Program-made: the position numbers and the translations under genes
Source of the DNA: Pseudomonas sp.
GTDB lineage: Bacteria > Pseudomonadota > Gammaproteobacteria > Pseudomonadales > Pseudomonadaceae
Assembly: GCA_029239415.1 (NCBI GenBank)
Contig: JAQZAY010000181.1
Location: 1 to 7,473, forward strand
Length of the DNA: 7,473 bases
Direction: 5' to 3'
Shown: positions 1 to 6,600 of the stretch, in pieces
How positions within the stretch are numbered: position 1 is the stretch's first letter
Layout of the letters: each line of letters opens with the position of its first letter
Notes under the pieces: model-generated
Seen by the model: the letters and a program-made list of their open reading frames with translations, nothing else
Database searches by the model: none
Told to the model about the DNA's origin: nothing

Positions 1-68
1 GATGACGGGATCGAACCGCCGACCCTCTGCTTGTAAGGCAGATGCTCTCCCGGCTGAGCTAATCACCC
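1..68 (-). tRNA. tRNA-Val (anticodon UAC), 3' end cut by window edge
   Basis: Read on the minus strand, this is a tRNA beginning GGGTGATTAGCTCAG at 68, with D-arm, anticodon arm, variable loop and T-arm (GGTTCGATCCC). The seven-base anticodon loop is CTTACAA (plus 31-37). The anticodon is TAC (33-35), so it reads valine GUA/GUG-type codons. The sequence closely resembles the E. coli tRNA-Val(UAC) as I recall it. The 3' half of the acceptor stem and any encoded CCA lie left of position 1, so the gene is partial only because of the window cut. In Pseudomonas this tRNA is often followed by other tRNA genes, but nothing here shows that. Confidence 0.96.
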
Positions 69-88
69 TTCGTCTCGGTGTGGCGCGC

Positions 89-140
89 ATTCTACGGAGC
101 ACCCGGCACCCTGGCAAGCACTTTTTTAAATTATTTTTTG
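89..140 (-). promoter_or_regulatory. Sigma-70 promoter with UP-like element for tRNA-Val
   Basis: On the minus strand the -35 box is TTGCCA (117-112) and the -10 box is TAGAAT (94-89), separated by exactly 17 bp. Next comes a G/C-only discriminator, GCGCGCC, typical of stringently controlled stable-RNA promoters. Directly upstream of the -35, positions 121-140 are almost pure A/T with alternating A and T tracts, matching the layout of an UP element bound by the RNA polymerase alpha C-terminal domain. Transcription should start near 82-84, leaving a leader of about 15 bases before the tRNA. The box and spacer match is seen directly. UP activity and stringent control are inferred. Confidence 0.85.
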
Positions 141-193
141 AGGCCTTTCAAAGACCTACAGGTCTGGCCTGAAACTGCCACACGGAGAATAAT
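141..193 (+). promoter_or_regulatory. Candidate rdgC control region: dyad plus weak promoter
   Basis: Between the tRNA promoter and rdgC lies a dyad, AGACCT-AC-AGGTCT (152-165), flanked by AGGCC (141-145) and GGCCT (166-170), which also complement each other. A -10-like AATAAT (188-193, five of six consensus bases) stands 18 bp from a poor -35-like CTGGCC (164-169), so the dyad would overlap or abut the -35. This geometry suits a repressor operator, but no known operator consensus was recognised. If this promoter is used, the start would fall near 200 and remove part of the leader hairpin at 197-215. The dyad is certain as sequence. Its role is not. Confidence 0.3.
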
Positions 194-196
194 GCC

Positions 197-215
197 CTCC
201 TTATGCATTAAGGAG
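197..215 (+). promoter_or_regulatory. Hairpin occluding the rdgC Shine-Dalgarno
   Basis: CTCCTTA (197-203) and TAAGGAG (209-215) are perfect complements separated by TGCAT. The right arm contains the ribosome-binding site AAGGAG (210-215), 11 bases before the rdgC ATG at 227. If the mRNA starts upstream of 197, the 7-bp stem would hide the Shine-Dalgarno and reduce translation. The pairing is directly visible. Use as a translational switch or thermosensor is inference. Confidence 0.5.
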
Positions 216-226
216 AGTTTCACCCC

Positions 227-1147
227 ATGTGGTTCAAAAACCTGCTGACCTACCGCCTGACCCAGGACGTTGCGTTCGACGCCGAAGCTCTTGAAACCGC
301 CTTGGCCACCAAGCCGGCCCGTCCCTGCGCCAGCCAGGAGTTGACCACCTACGGTTTCGTCGCGCCGTTCGGCAAGGGAGAAGATGCGCCCCTGGTTCAC
401 GTCAGTGGTGACTACCTGCTGATCGCCGCGCGCAAGGAAGAACGCATCCTGCCAGGCAGCGTGGTGCGCGATGCCGTCAAGGAGAAGGTCGACGAGATCG
501 AGACCGAGCAGATGCGCAAGGTCTACAAGAAGGAACGCGACCAGATCAAGGACGAGATCATCCAGGCGTTCCTGCCGCGTGCCTTCATTCGCCGCTCGAT
601 GGTGTTCGCCGCCATCGCCCCGCGCCAGGGCCTGATCCTGGTCAACTCGGCCAGCGCCAAGCGCGCCGAAGACCTGCTCTCGACCCTGCGTGAAGTGATG
701 GGCTCGCTGCCGGTGCGCCCGGTATCGGTGAAGATCGCACCAACCGCGACCATGACCGATTGGGTCAAGTCGCAGAAAGCCGCGCCGGACTTCCACGTGC
801 TGGATGAGTGCGAGCTGCGCGATACCCACGAAGAAGGCGGCATCGTGCGCTGCAAGCGCCAGGACCTGACCAGTGACGAGATCCAGCTGCACCTGGGCAC
901 CGGCAAGGTGGTCACCCAGCTGGCGCTGGCATGGCAGGACAAGCTGTCGTTCGTGCTCGACGACAAGATGGTCATCAAGCGCCTGAAGTTCGAGGAGCTG
1001 CTGCAGGACCAGGCTGAACAGGACGGCGGCGATGAAGCCCTCGGCCAGCTCGATGCCAGCTTCCTGCTGATGATGCTGACCTTCGCCGAGTACCTGCCGG
1101 CGCTGTTCGAGGCCTTGGGCGGTGAAGAGATCCCTCAGGGGGTCTGA
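227..1147 (+). CDS. rdgC: Recombination-associated protein RdgC
   Basis: The 306-residue product is RdgC, a nucleoid-associated protein that binds DNA without strong sequence preference as a ring-shaped dimer and restrains RecA filament formation and activity. It is recognised by its full-length family pattern: the N-terminal [12 protein letters not shown], the segment [20 protein letters not shown] (residues about 39-58), the [17 protein letters not shown] block (about 64-80), and the C-terminal stretch ending in [19 protein letters not shown]. Its length matches the E. coli protein (about 303 residues). The ATG at 227 is preceded by AAGGAG at 210-215 and gives the family's expected N-terminus, so no other start is needed. 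It is divergent from the tRNA-Val gene and stands alone upstream of a repeat hairpin. The Shine-Dalgarno lies in a possible leader hairpin. Composition matches its neighbours, with no sign of transfer. Confidence 0.97.
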   Translation: MWFKNLLTYRLTQDVAFDAEALETALATKPARPCASQELTTYGFVAPFGKGEDAPLVHVSGDYLLIAARKEERILPGSVVRDAVKEKVDEIETEQMRKVYKKERDQIKDEIIQAFLPRAFIRRSMVFAAIAPRQGLILVNSASAKRAEDLLSTLREVMGSLPVRPVSVKIAPTATMTDWVKSQKAAPDFHVLDECELRDTHEEGGIVRCKRQDLTSDEIQLHLGTGKVVTQLALAWQDKLSFVLDDKMVIKRLKFEELLQDQAEQDGGDEALGQLDASFLLMMLTFAEYLPALFEALGGEEIPQGV

Positions 1148-1212
1148 CAAGCTGCAAGCTGCAAGAAAAAGCGGATGTGCATAGGCCTGCTTTTCTTGTA
1201 GCTTGTAGCTTG
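1148..1212 (+). terminator. Long imperfect stem-loop after rdgC (possible terminator)
   Basis: The base right after the rdgC stop begins the left arm: CAAGCTG repeated about 2.6 times (1148-1165), then AAAAAGC (1166-1172). After a 16-base loop (1173-1188), the right arm GCTTTT (1189-1194) and CTTGTAGCTTGTAGCTTG (1195-1212) pairs back. In RNA the fold is about 24 bp with one bulged A and G:U wobbles where the left units carry G and the right carry U. A stem this long directly after a stop codon could stabilise or terminate the rdgC transcript. No clean run of U follows it, so intrinsic termination is uncertain. Confidence 0.5.
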
Positions 1213-1236
1213 TAGCTTGTAGCTTGTAGCTTGTAG
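1195..1236. repeat. Six perfect tandem copies of heptamer CTTGTAG
   Basis: CTTGTAG occurs six times head to tail without mismatch (1195-1236). The first 2.6 copies form the right arm of the stem-loop after rdgC, and the remainder is unpaired or available for alternative registers. The reverse complement, CTACAAG, translates in every frame to the same seven-residue period A-T-S-Y-K-L-Q, because 7 is not divisible by 3. This peptide period is familiar from spurious Pseudomonas ORFs, which suggests a dispersed intergenic repeat family. The copy number probably varies by slippage. Confidence 0.9.
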
Positions 1237-1243
1237 CCAAATA

Positions 1244-1292
1244 GTGAGGACGGCCTCACGACGCATCGCGTGAACGATTCGGGGACGGCCCC
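1244..1292 (+). ncRNA. Guanidine-II (mini-ykkC) riboswitch
   Basis: Two hairpins carry identical ACGG tetraloops. P1 is GTGAGG-ACGG-CCTCAC (1244-1259) and P2 is GGGG-ACGG-CCCC (1281-1292), joined by a 21-base linker. Paired hairpins with ACGR loops, just upstream of an SMR-family gene, are the defining pattern of the guanidine-II riboswitch. The family binds one guanidinium per loop with the two loops docked together, and it activates gene expression. The Shine-Dalgarno of sugE (GGAG, 1307-1310) begins 15 bases after P2, which fits translational control. Stems, loops, spacing and downstream gene all agree, so the call is firm. The switching detail is described separately. Confidence 0.93.
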
Positions 1293-1310
1293 ATCCTTAA
1301 CCTGATGGAG
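1291..1310 (+). promoter_or_regulatory. Alternative hairpin masking the sugE Shine-Dalgarno
   Basis: CCATC (1291-1295) is complementary to GATGG (1304-1308) across an 8-base loop. CC at 1291-1292 also belongs to the 3' strand of riboswitch stem P2, and GG at 1307-1308 is the first half of the GGAG ribosome-binding site. The two folds exclude each other. Without guanidine this hairpin could hide the Shine-Dalgarno, and guanidine-stabilised P2 would free it. The complementarity is seen directly and the switch is inferred. Confidence 0.5.
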
Positions 1311-1319
1311 CTTGCTGCC

Positions 1320-1637
1320 ATGTCCTGGATCATCCTGTTTTTCGCCGGCCTGTTCGAGGTCGGCTGGGCCGTCGGCCTGAAATACACCGACGGCTTCACC
1401 CGCCCTCTTCCCACCGTGCTGACTGTCGGCGCCATGGTCATCAGCCTTGGCCTGCTGGGCCTGGCGGTGAAGGAGCTGCCGCTGGGCACCGCTTACGCCA
1501 TCTGGACCGGTGTCGGCGCCGTGGGCACGGTGATCGCCGGGATCATCCTGTTCGGTGAATCGATGGCGCTGGTGCGGCTGGTCAGCGTGGCGCTGATCGT
1601 CTGCGGCCTCATCGGCCTCAAGGTCAGCGCCAGCTGA
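1320..1637 (+). CDS. sugE: SMR-family guanidinium exporter SugE/Gdx
   Basis: This 105-residue protein belongs to the small multidrug resistance family, SugE/Gdx branch. It is a four-helix inner-membrane protein that works as an antiparallel dimer and exports guanidinium in exchange for protons. Four hydrophobic segments are clear. The key positions of characterised Gdx proteins are present: the proton- and substrate-binding E13 in [14 protein letters not shown]16, S42, and Y59/W62 in [14 protein letters not shown]. The C-terminal [10 protein letters not shown] also resembles E. coli SugE. I chose the ATG at 1320 because it gives the family N-terminus MSWIIL and full family length, with GGAG nine bases upstream. 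An in-frame ATG at 1305 would overlap that Shine-Dalgarno. The upstream guanidine-II riboswitch independently supports guanidine export rather than quaternary-ammonium resistance. No convincing promoter lies directly before the riboswitch. Confidence 0.96.
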   Translation: MSWIILFFAGLFEVGWAVGLKYTDGFTRPLPTVLTVGAMVISLGLLGLAVKELPLGTAYAIWTGVGAVGTVIAGIILFGESMALVRLVSVALIVCGLIGLKVSAS

Positions 1638-1641
1638 CCTT
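1620..1641. terminator. Perfect 9-bp hairpin across the sugE stop
   Basis: AAGGTCAGC (1620-1628) and GCTGACCTT (1633-1641) are exact complements around a GCCA loop. The right arm contains the sugE stop codon (1635-1637). The hairpin sits in the 15-base gap and gene ends between convergent sugE and the acyltransferase fusion, so it is in the transcripts of both strands. Neither side has a U tract, so it may be a weak or Rho-assisted terminator or a 3'-end stabiliser rather than a standard intrinsic terminator. Confidence 0.45.
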
Positions 1642-1652
1642 CTGCCCCATCT

Positions 1653-3527
1653 CTACCGTACGCTGCCGCGCAGGGCACTGACCCTCGCGCGCAGCGCCTC
1701 GGGTTGCGCCGCCTCCACCTCGACAGCCTCCCCCGCGACCAGCGTGACCCGCGACCATAGCCGGCGGAACAGGCCCTTGGCCGGGTCCCGGCTGAAGAAA
1801 CTCCCCCACAACCCCTGCAAGGCCAATGGGATCACCGTTACCGGCGTCTCGCCGAGGATGCGCTTGACGCCGCCCCTGAACACGTCGATCTCACCGTCAC
1901 TGCTGAGCTTGCCCTCGGGAAAGATGCAGACCAGCTCACCCGCCCCCAGGCAAGCAGCTATTTTCGCGAAAGCCTGTTCGTAGGTGACAGCGTCCTCGCC
2001 GCGTCCGGCGATCGGGATCGCGCCGGCCGTGCGGAAGATGAAGTTGAGCACCGGCAGGCGGTAGATCTTGTAGTACATGACGAAGCGGATCGGACGGCGC
2101 ACCGCCCCGGCGATCAGCAGCGCATCGACGAAGGACACGTGGTTGCACACCAGCAGCGCCGCGCCCTGCTCGGGAATGCGCTGCAGGTTGCGGTGCTCGA
2201 CGCGGTACATGGAATGGCTGAGCAGCCAGATCATGAAGCGCATGGTGAATTCGGGGACGATGCGGAAGATGTAGGCGTTGACCGCGATGTTGAGCAGCGA
2301 TACCACCAGGAACAGTTGCGGGATCGACAGCTTGGCCACGCTCAGCAGGACAATGGTGACGATGGCCGACACCACCATGAACAGCGCATTGAGAATGTTG
2401 TTGGCGGCGATTACCCGTGCCCGTTGGTCCTCGGCGGTCCGCGCCTGGATCAACGCATACAGCGGGACAATGTAGAAGCCGCCGAACACGCCCAGCCCGA
2501 TGATCGCCCCGAGGATCCACCACGCCTGCGCCATGCCCAGCAGCGCCAGCCAGTCATGGGGCACGGCCGCGGCCGGTATGTCACCGGAGTGCCACCACCA
2601 GAGCAGGCCGAACACGGTCAGGCCAAAGGAGCCCAATGGCACCAGGCCGATCTCCACCTTGCGCCCGCTCAGGCGTTCGCACAACAGCGAGCCCAGGGCG
2701 ATGCCCACCGAGAACAGCGTCAGCACCAGGGTCACCACCGTCTCGTCGCCATGCAGCCAATCCTTGGCATAGGCCGGGATCTGGGTGAGGTAGATGGCGC
2801 CAACGAACCAGAACCACGAGTTGCCGACGATCGAGCGCGACACCGCTGGGGCCTGCCCCAGCCCAAGGCGCAGCGTGGCCCAGGATTGAGAGGCGATGTT
2901 CCAGTTCAGCCGCATCTCAGGCGCAACCGCGGCAGCCCGGGGAATCCAGCGGCTGGCCAGGTAGCCCAGCACCGCCACGCCGACCACGGCCACGGCCACG
3001 ACGGGCGCGTAGTGGGTGCTGGACATCATCACCCCCGCGCCGATGGTGCCCGCCAGGATGGCCAGGAAGGTGCCCATCTCCACCAGCCCATTGCCACCCA
3101 CCAGCTCCTGCTCGCGCAAAGCCTGCGGCAGGATCGAGTACTTGACCGGCCCGAACAGCGCCGAGTGGGTGCCCATGGCAAACAGCGCCAGCAGCATCAG
3201 CTCCAGATGATGGCTGACGAAGCCGACCGCGCCGATGGCCATGATGACGATCTCGGCCAGCTTTATGACGCGGATCAGCGCGTCCTTGGCGAATTTCTCG
3301 CCGAACTGCCCGGCCAGCGCCGAGAACAGGAAGAACGGCAGGATGAACAGCAGCGCGCACAGGTTGACCCAGATGGATCGGTCGCCCTCGAGACTGAGCT
3401 TGTAGAGGATCGCCAGGATCAGCGACTGCTTGAACAGGTTGTCATTGAAGGCACCCAGCGACTGGGTGATGAAAAAAGGCAGGAAGCGCCGCTTGCCGAG
3501 CAGGGTGAATTGCGAGGGATGACTCAT
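1653..3527 (-). CDS. MFS transporter fused to PlsC-type lysophospholipid acyltransferase
   Basis: This 624-residue inner-membrane protein has two parts. Residues about 10-425 form a major facilitator module with roughly 12 hydrophobic helices, starting FLPFFITQSLGAFNDNLFKQ, a signature of the LplT-like lysophospholipid transporter branch. Residues about 440-620 form a PlsC/LPLAT acyltransferase with the catalytic HX4D motif in NHVSFVD (H463, D468), the IYRLPVLNFIFRTAGAIPI substrate segment, and FPEGKLS (536-542), a variant of the usual FPEGTRS. The family is expected to flip lysophospholipids inward and re-acylate them with acyl-ACP or acyl-CoA. Related fusions often add an acyl-ACP synthetase as in Aas, but none is present here because the frame stops right after the acyltransferase. 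The ATG at 3527 gives the family start MSHPSQFTLLGKRRF. A second in-frame ATG at 3557 has no Shine-Dalgarno, and the one before 3527 is also weak. The longer open frame beyond 3527 is a high-G+C shadow of the divergent kinase gene. Confidence 0.92.
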   Translation of the reverse strand: MSHPSQFTLLGKRRFLPFFITQSLGAFNDNLFKQSLILAILYKLSLEGDRSIWVNLCALLFILPFFLFSALAGQFGEKFAKDALIRVIKLAEIVIMAIGAVGFVSHHLELMLLALFAMGTHSALFGPVKYSILPQALREQELVGGNGLVEMGTFLAILAGTIGAGVMMSSTHYAPVVAVAVVGVAVLGYLASRWIPRAAAVAPEMRLNWNIASQSWATLRLGLGQAPAVSRSIVGNSWFWFVGAIYLTQIPAYAKDWLHGDETVVTLVLTLFSVGIALGSLLCERLSGRKVEIGLVPLGSFGLTVFGLLWWWHSGDIPAAAVPHDWLALLGMAQAWWILGAIIGLGVFGGFYIVPLYALIQARTAEDQRARVIAANNILNALFMVVSAIVTIVLLSVAKLSIPQLFLVVSLLNIAVNAYIFRIVPEFTMRFMIWLLSHSMYRVEHRNLQRIPEQGAALLVCNHVSFVDALLIAGAVRRPIRFVMYYKIYRLPVLNFIFRTAGAIPIAGRGEDAVTYEQAFAKIAACLGAGELVCIFPEGKLSSDGEIDVFRGGVKRILGETPVTVIPLALQGLWGSFFSRDPAKGLFRRLWSRVTLVAGEAVEVEAAQPEALRARVSALRGSVR

Positions 3528-3665
3528 CGTCCGTGTACCTGAGTGGGCTCTTGTCATTGAAGGCGCGACGCGCCCGCGTGCCATGATACCAACGTCGGCG
3601 CTGACGCCGCGCAGGCAGCGTGCCAGACTGTGGCCTCGGGATCGGCCTTTTCTTGCGGAGTTGTC
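3528..3665. promoter_or_regulatory. Divergent intergenic region with two palindromes
   Basis: This 138-bp spacer must hold the promoters of both the acyltransferase fusion (leftward) and the kinase (rightward). It contains a perfect odd palindrome, GGCGCG-A-CGCGCC (3562-3574), and an imperfect one, CGTCGGCGCTGACG (3593-3606, 12 of 14 positions symmetric). Boxes resembling sigma-70 sites are poor: TTGAAG (3557-3562) and CATGAT (3582-3587) are 19 bp apart. I saw no GG-N10-GC sigma-54 pattern. The GGAG at 3657-3660 serves the kinase start. Control by either palindrome is a guess. Confidence 0.35.
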
Positions 3666-6600
3666 ATGTCGTTGTCCAGCGGGCTGATCGCCGTGGTCGC
3701 CCTGGCCTATATGGCCATCATGTTCGCCATCGCCTTCTACGGCGATCGCCGCAGCACACCGCTGCCGCCGCGCCTGCGGGCCTGGGTCTACAGCCTGTCG
3801 CTGGCGGTCTACTGCACCAGCTGGACGTTCTTCGGCGCGGTAGGCCAGGCGGCCGAGCAGCTCTGGGCGTTCTTGCCGATCTACCTGGGGCCAGTCCTGC
3901 TGCTGCTGTTCGCGCCCTGGGTACTGCAGAAGATGGTGCTGATCAGCAAGCAGGAGAACATCACCTCGATCGCCGACTTCATCGCCGCGCGCTACGGCAA
4001 GTCGCAGAGCCTGGCCGTGGTGGTGGCGCTGATCTGCCTGGTCGGCGTGCTGCCCTACATCGCCCTGCAGCTCAAGGGCATCGTGCTGGGCGTGAACCTG
4101 CTGATCGGCGCCAACGCCGACGCCACCGGCAGTCGGGTGCAGGACACTGCGCTGGTGGTCTCGCTGGTACTGGCGCTGTTCAGCATCGTCTTTGGTACGC
4201 GCAGCCTCGACGTGACCGAGCACCACCGGGGCATGGTACTGGCGATCGCCTTCGAAGCGCTGGTCAAGCTGCTGGCGTTCCTGGCGGTGGGCGCCTTCGT
4301 GGTCTTCAACCTGTATGACGGCTTCGACGACCTGTTCACCCAGGCACGCCTGGCACCGCACCTGGACAGCTACTGGGAAGAAACCATCAACTGGCCCTCG
4401 ATGGTGGTGCAGACCATGGTGGCGATGATGGCGATCATCTGCCTGCCGCGCCAGTTCCACGTCACCGTGGTGGAGAACACCGAGGCGCAGGACCTGCGCC
4501 TGGCGCGCTGGGTGTTCCCGCTGTACCTGGCGCTGGCCGCTCTGTTCGTGGTGCCGATCGCCCTGGCCGGGCAACTGCTGCTGCCAGGCACGGTGATCTC
4601 CGACTCCTTCGTCATCAGCCTGCCGCTGGCCGAGGCCCATCCGAGCCTGGCCCTGCTCGCCTTCATCGGGGGCGCCTCGGCGGCCACCGGCATGGTGATC
4701 GTCGAGGCGGTGGCGCTCTCGACCATGGTCTCCAACGACATGCTGCTGCCCTGGTTGCTGCGGCGCAACAATGCCGAGCGGCCGTTCGAGGCGTTCCGCC
4801 ACTGGATGCTCTCGGTGCGTCGGGTGACCATCGTGGTCATTCTCTTGCTGGCCTATGTCAGCTACCGCCTGCTGGGCTCGACCGCGAGCCTGGCGACCAT
4901 CGGCCAGATCGCTTTTGCTGCGGTGACGCAACTGGCACCCGCCATGCTGGGTGCGCTGTACTGGAAACAGGCCAACCGCCGCGGCGTGTTCGCCGGCCTG
5001 GCCGCTGGGATCTTCCTGTGGTTCTACACCCTGGTGCTGCCCATTACCGCCCATAGCCTGAACTGGTCGCTGGCGCTGTTCCCGGGCCTTGACTGGCTGC
5101 ATGGCAACCCGCTGAACCTGCCGATCTCGCCGCTGACCCAAGGCGTGGTGCTGTCGCTGGCAGGCAACTTCACCCTGTTTGCCTGGGTGTCGGTGCTGTC
5201 ACGCACACGGGTGTCGGAGCACTGGCAGGCCGGCAGGTTCATTGGCCAGCAGACCAGTGCCTGGCCAGGCAGCCGCTCGCTGCTGGCGGTACAGATCGAC
5301 GACCTGCTGCAACTGGCCGCGCGCTTCGTGGGCGAGGAGCGGGCCCGGGCAAGCTTCATCCGCTTCGCCTATCGCCAGGGCAAGGGTTTCAACCCCAACC
5401 AGAACGCCGACGGCGAGTGGATCGAGCACACCGAGCGCCTGCTGGCCGGGGTGCTCGGCACTTCCTCGACCCGCGCGGTGGTCAAGGCGGCCATCGAAGG
5501 CCGCGAGATGCAGCTCGAAGACGTGGTGCGCATCGCCGACGAAGCCTCCGAGGTGCTGCAGTTCAACCGCGCGTTGCTGCAGGGCGCCATCGAGAACATC
5601 AACCAGGGCATCAGCGTGGTCGACCAGAACCTCCACCTGGTGGCCTGGAACCGCCGCTACCTGGAGCTGTTCAACTACCCGGACGGGCTGATCAGCGTCG
5701 GCCGGCCGATCGCCGACATCATCCGCTACAACGCCGAGCGCGGCCTGTGCGGTCCAGGCGAGGCACAGGTGCATGTCGCCCGCCGCCTGCACTGGATGCG
5801 CCAGGGCCGGGCACATACTTCCGAGCGACTGTTTCCCAACGGCAGGGTCATCGAGCTGATCGGCAATCCCATGCCCGGCGGCGGGTTCGTCATGAGCTTT
5901 ACCGACATCACCCCGTTCCGCGAGGCCGAACAGGCGCTCAAGGAAGCCAACGAAGGACTCGAGCAACGGGTGGCCGCGCGCACCTTCGAGCTGTCGCAGC
6001 TCAACCAGGCCTTGAGCGAGGCCAAGAGCCACGCCGAAGCGGTGAGCCAGTCCAAGACCCGCTTCCTGGCTGCGGTCAGCCATGACCTGATGCAGCCGCT
6101 GAACGCGGCCCGGCTGTTCTCGGCCGCATTGTCCCAGCAAGGCGAAGAGCTGTCGGAGGACACCCGGCAACTGCTGCAGCACATGGACAGCTCGCTGCGT
6201 TCGGCCGAGGAACTGATCAGCGACCTGCTCGACATCTCGCGCCTTGAAAACGGCAAGATCACTCCCGACGCCAAGCCGTTCGCCCTGGGCGAGCTGTTTG
6301 ACGCCCTGGGCGCCGAGTTCACGGTGCTGGCCCGGCAAAAGGGCCTGGAGTTCCGCCTGCGTGGCAGTCGCTTGCGGGTGCACAGCGACATGAAGCTGCT
6401 ACGGCGTATCCTGCAGAATTTCCTCACCAATGCCCTGCGCTATGGCAAGAGTCCCATCCTGCTGGGCACGCGGCGGCGCAATGGCCGCTTGTGGCTGGAG
6501 GTATGGGACCGGGGGCCCGGGATCGCCAACGACAAGCTGCAGGTGATCTTCCAGGAGTTCAAGCGCCTGGACAGCCACCAGACCCGCGCCGAGAAAGGCC

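Noticed and set aside
1195..1236. CRISPR array or REP element
   Set aside because: Units are contiguous heptamers without spacers, and they lack the GCxGGCxxGC-like core and bulged hairpin of Pseudomonas REP sequences.
131..1240. 369-codon minus-strand frame covering rdgC
   Set aside because: Begins in the heptamer repeat and continues antisense to rdgC with no recognisable domain or ribosome-binding site.
1217..1245. Promoter TTGTAG-17-AATAGT for sugE
   Set aside because: Its start would fall inside riboswitch stem P1, deleting the sensor, and the -35 matches only three of six bases.
1305..1319. Upstream in-frame ATG of sugE (MELAAM start)
   Set aside because: It overlaps the GGAG ribosome-binding site and would add five residues not found in SugE/Gdx proteins.
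2139..3542. Long plus-strand open frame (467 codons) antisense to the MFS-acyltransferase gene
   Set aside because: Low-complexity Q/H/R/D-rich translation typical of high-G+C antisense shadows, lying over a well-conserved membrane protein.
3630..3665. Upstream in-frame ATG of crbS (MASGSAF start)
   Set aside because: No Shine-Dalgarno before it, whereas the ATG at 3666 has GGAG at proper distance.
3528..3665. Sigma-54 promoter for crbS
   Set aside because: No TGGCAC-N5-TTGC-like pair found on either strand. A TGGCAC on the minus strand lacks the downstream GC element.
3528..5141. Minus-strand extension of the acyltransferase frame into the kinase gene, giving a 1162-residue reading frame
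   Set aside because: The extra N-terminal part is rich in Q, H, R, D and G, has no domain pattern, and is antisense to conserved transporter coding sequence. The true start at 3527 gives the family N-terminus.
5199..6383. 394-codon minus-strand frame inside crbS
   Set aside because: Antisense to the STAC, PAS and HisKA coding region, with shadow-type composition and no independent motif.
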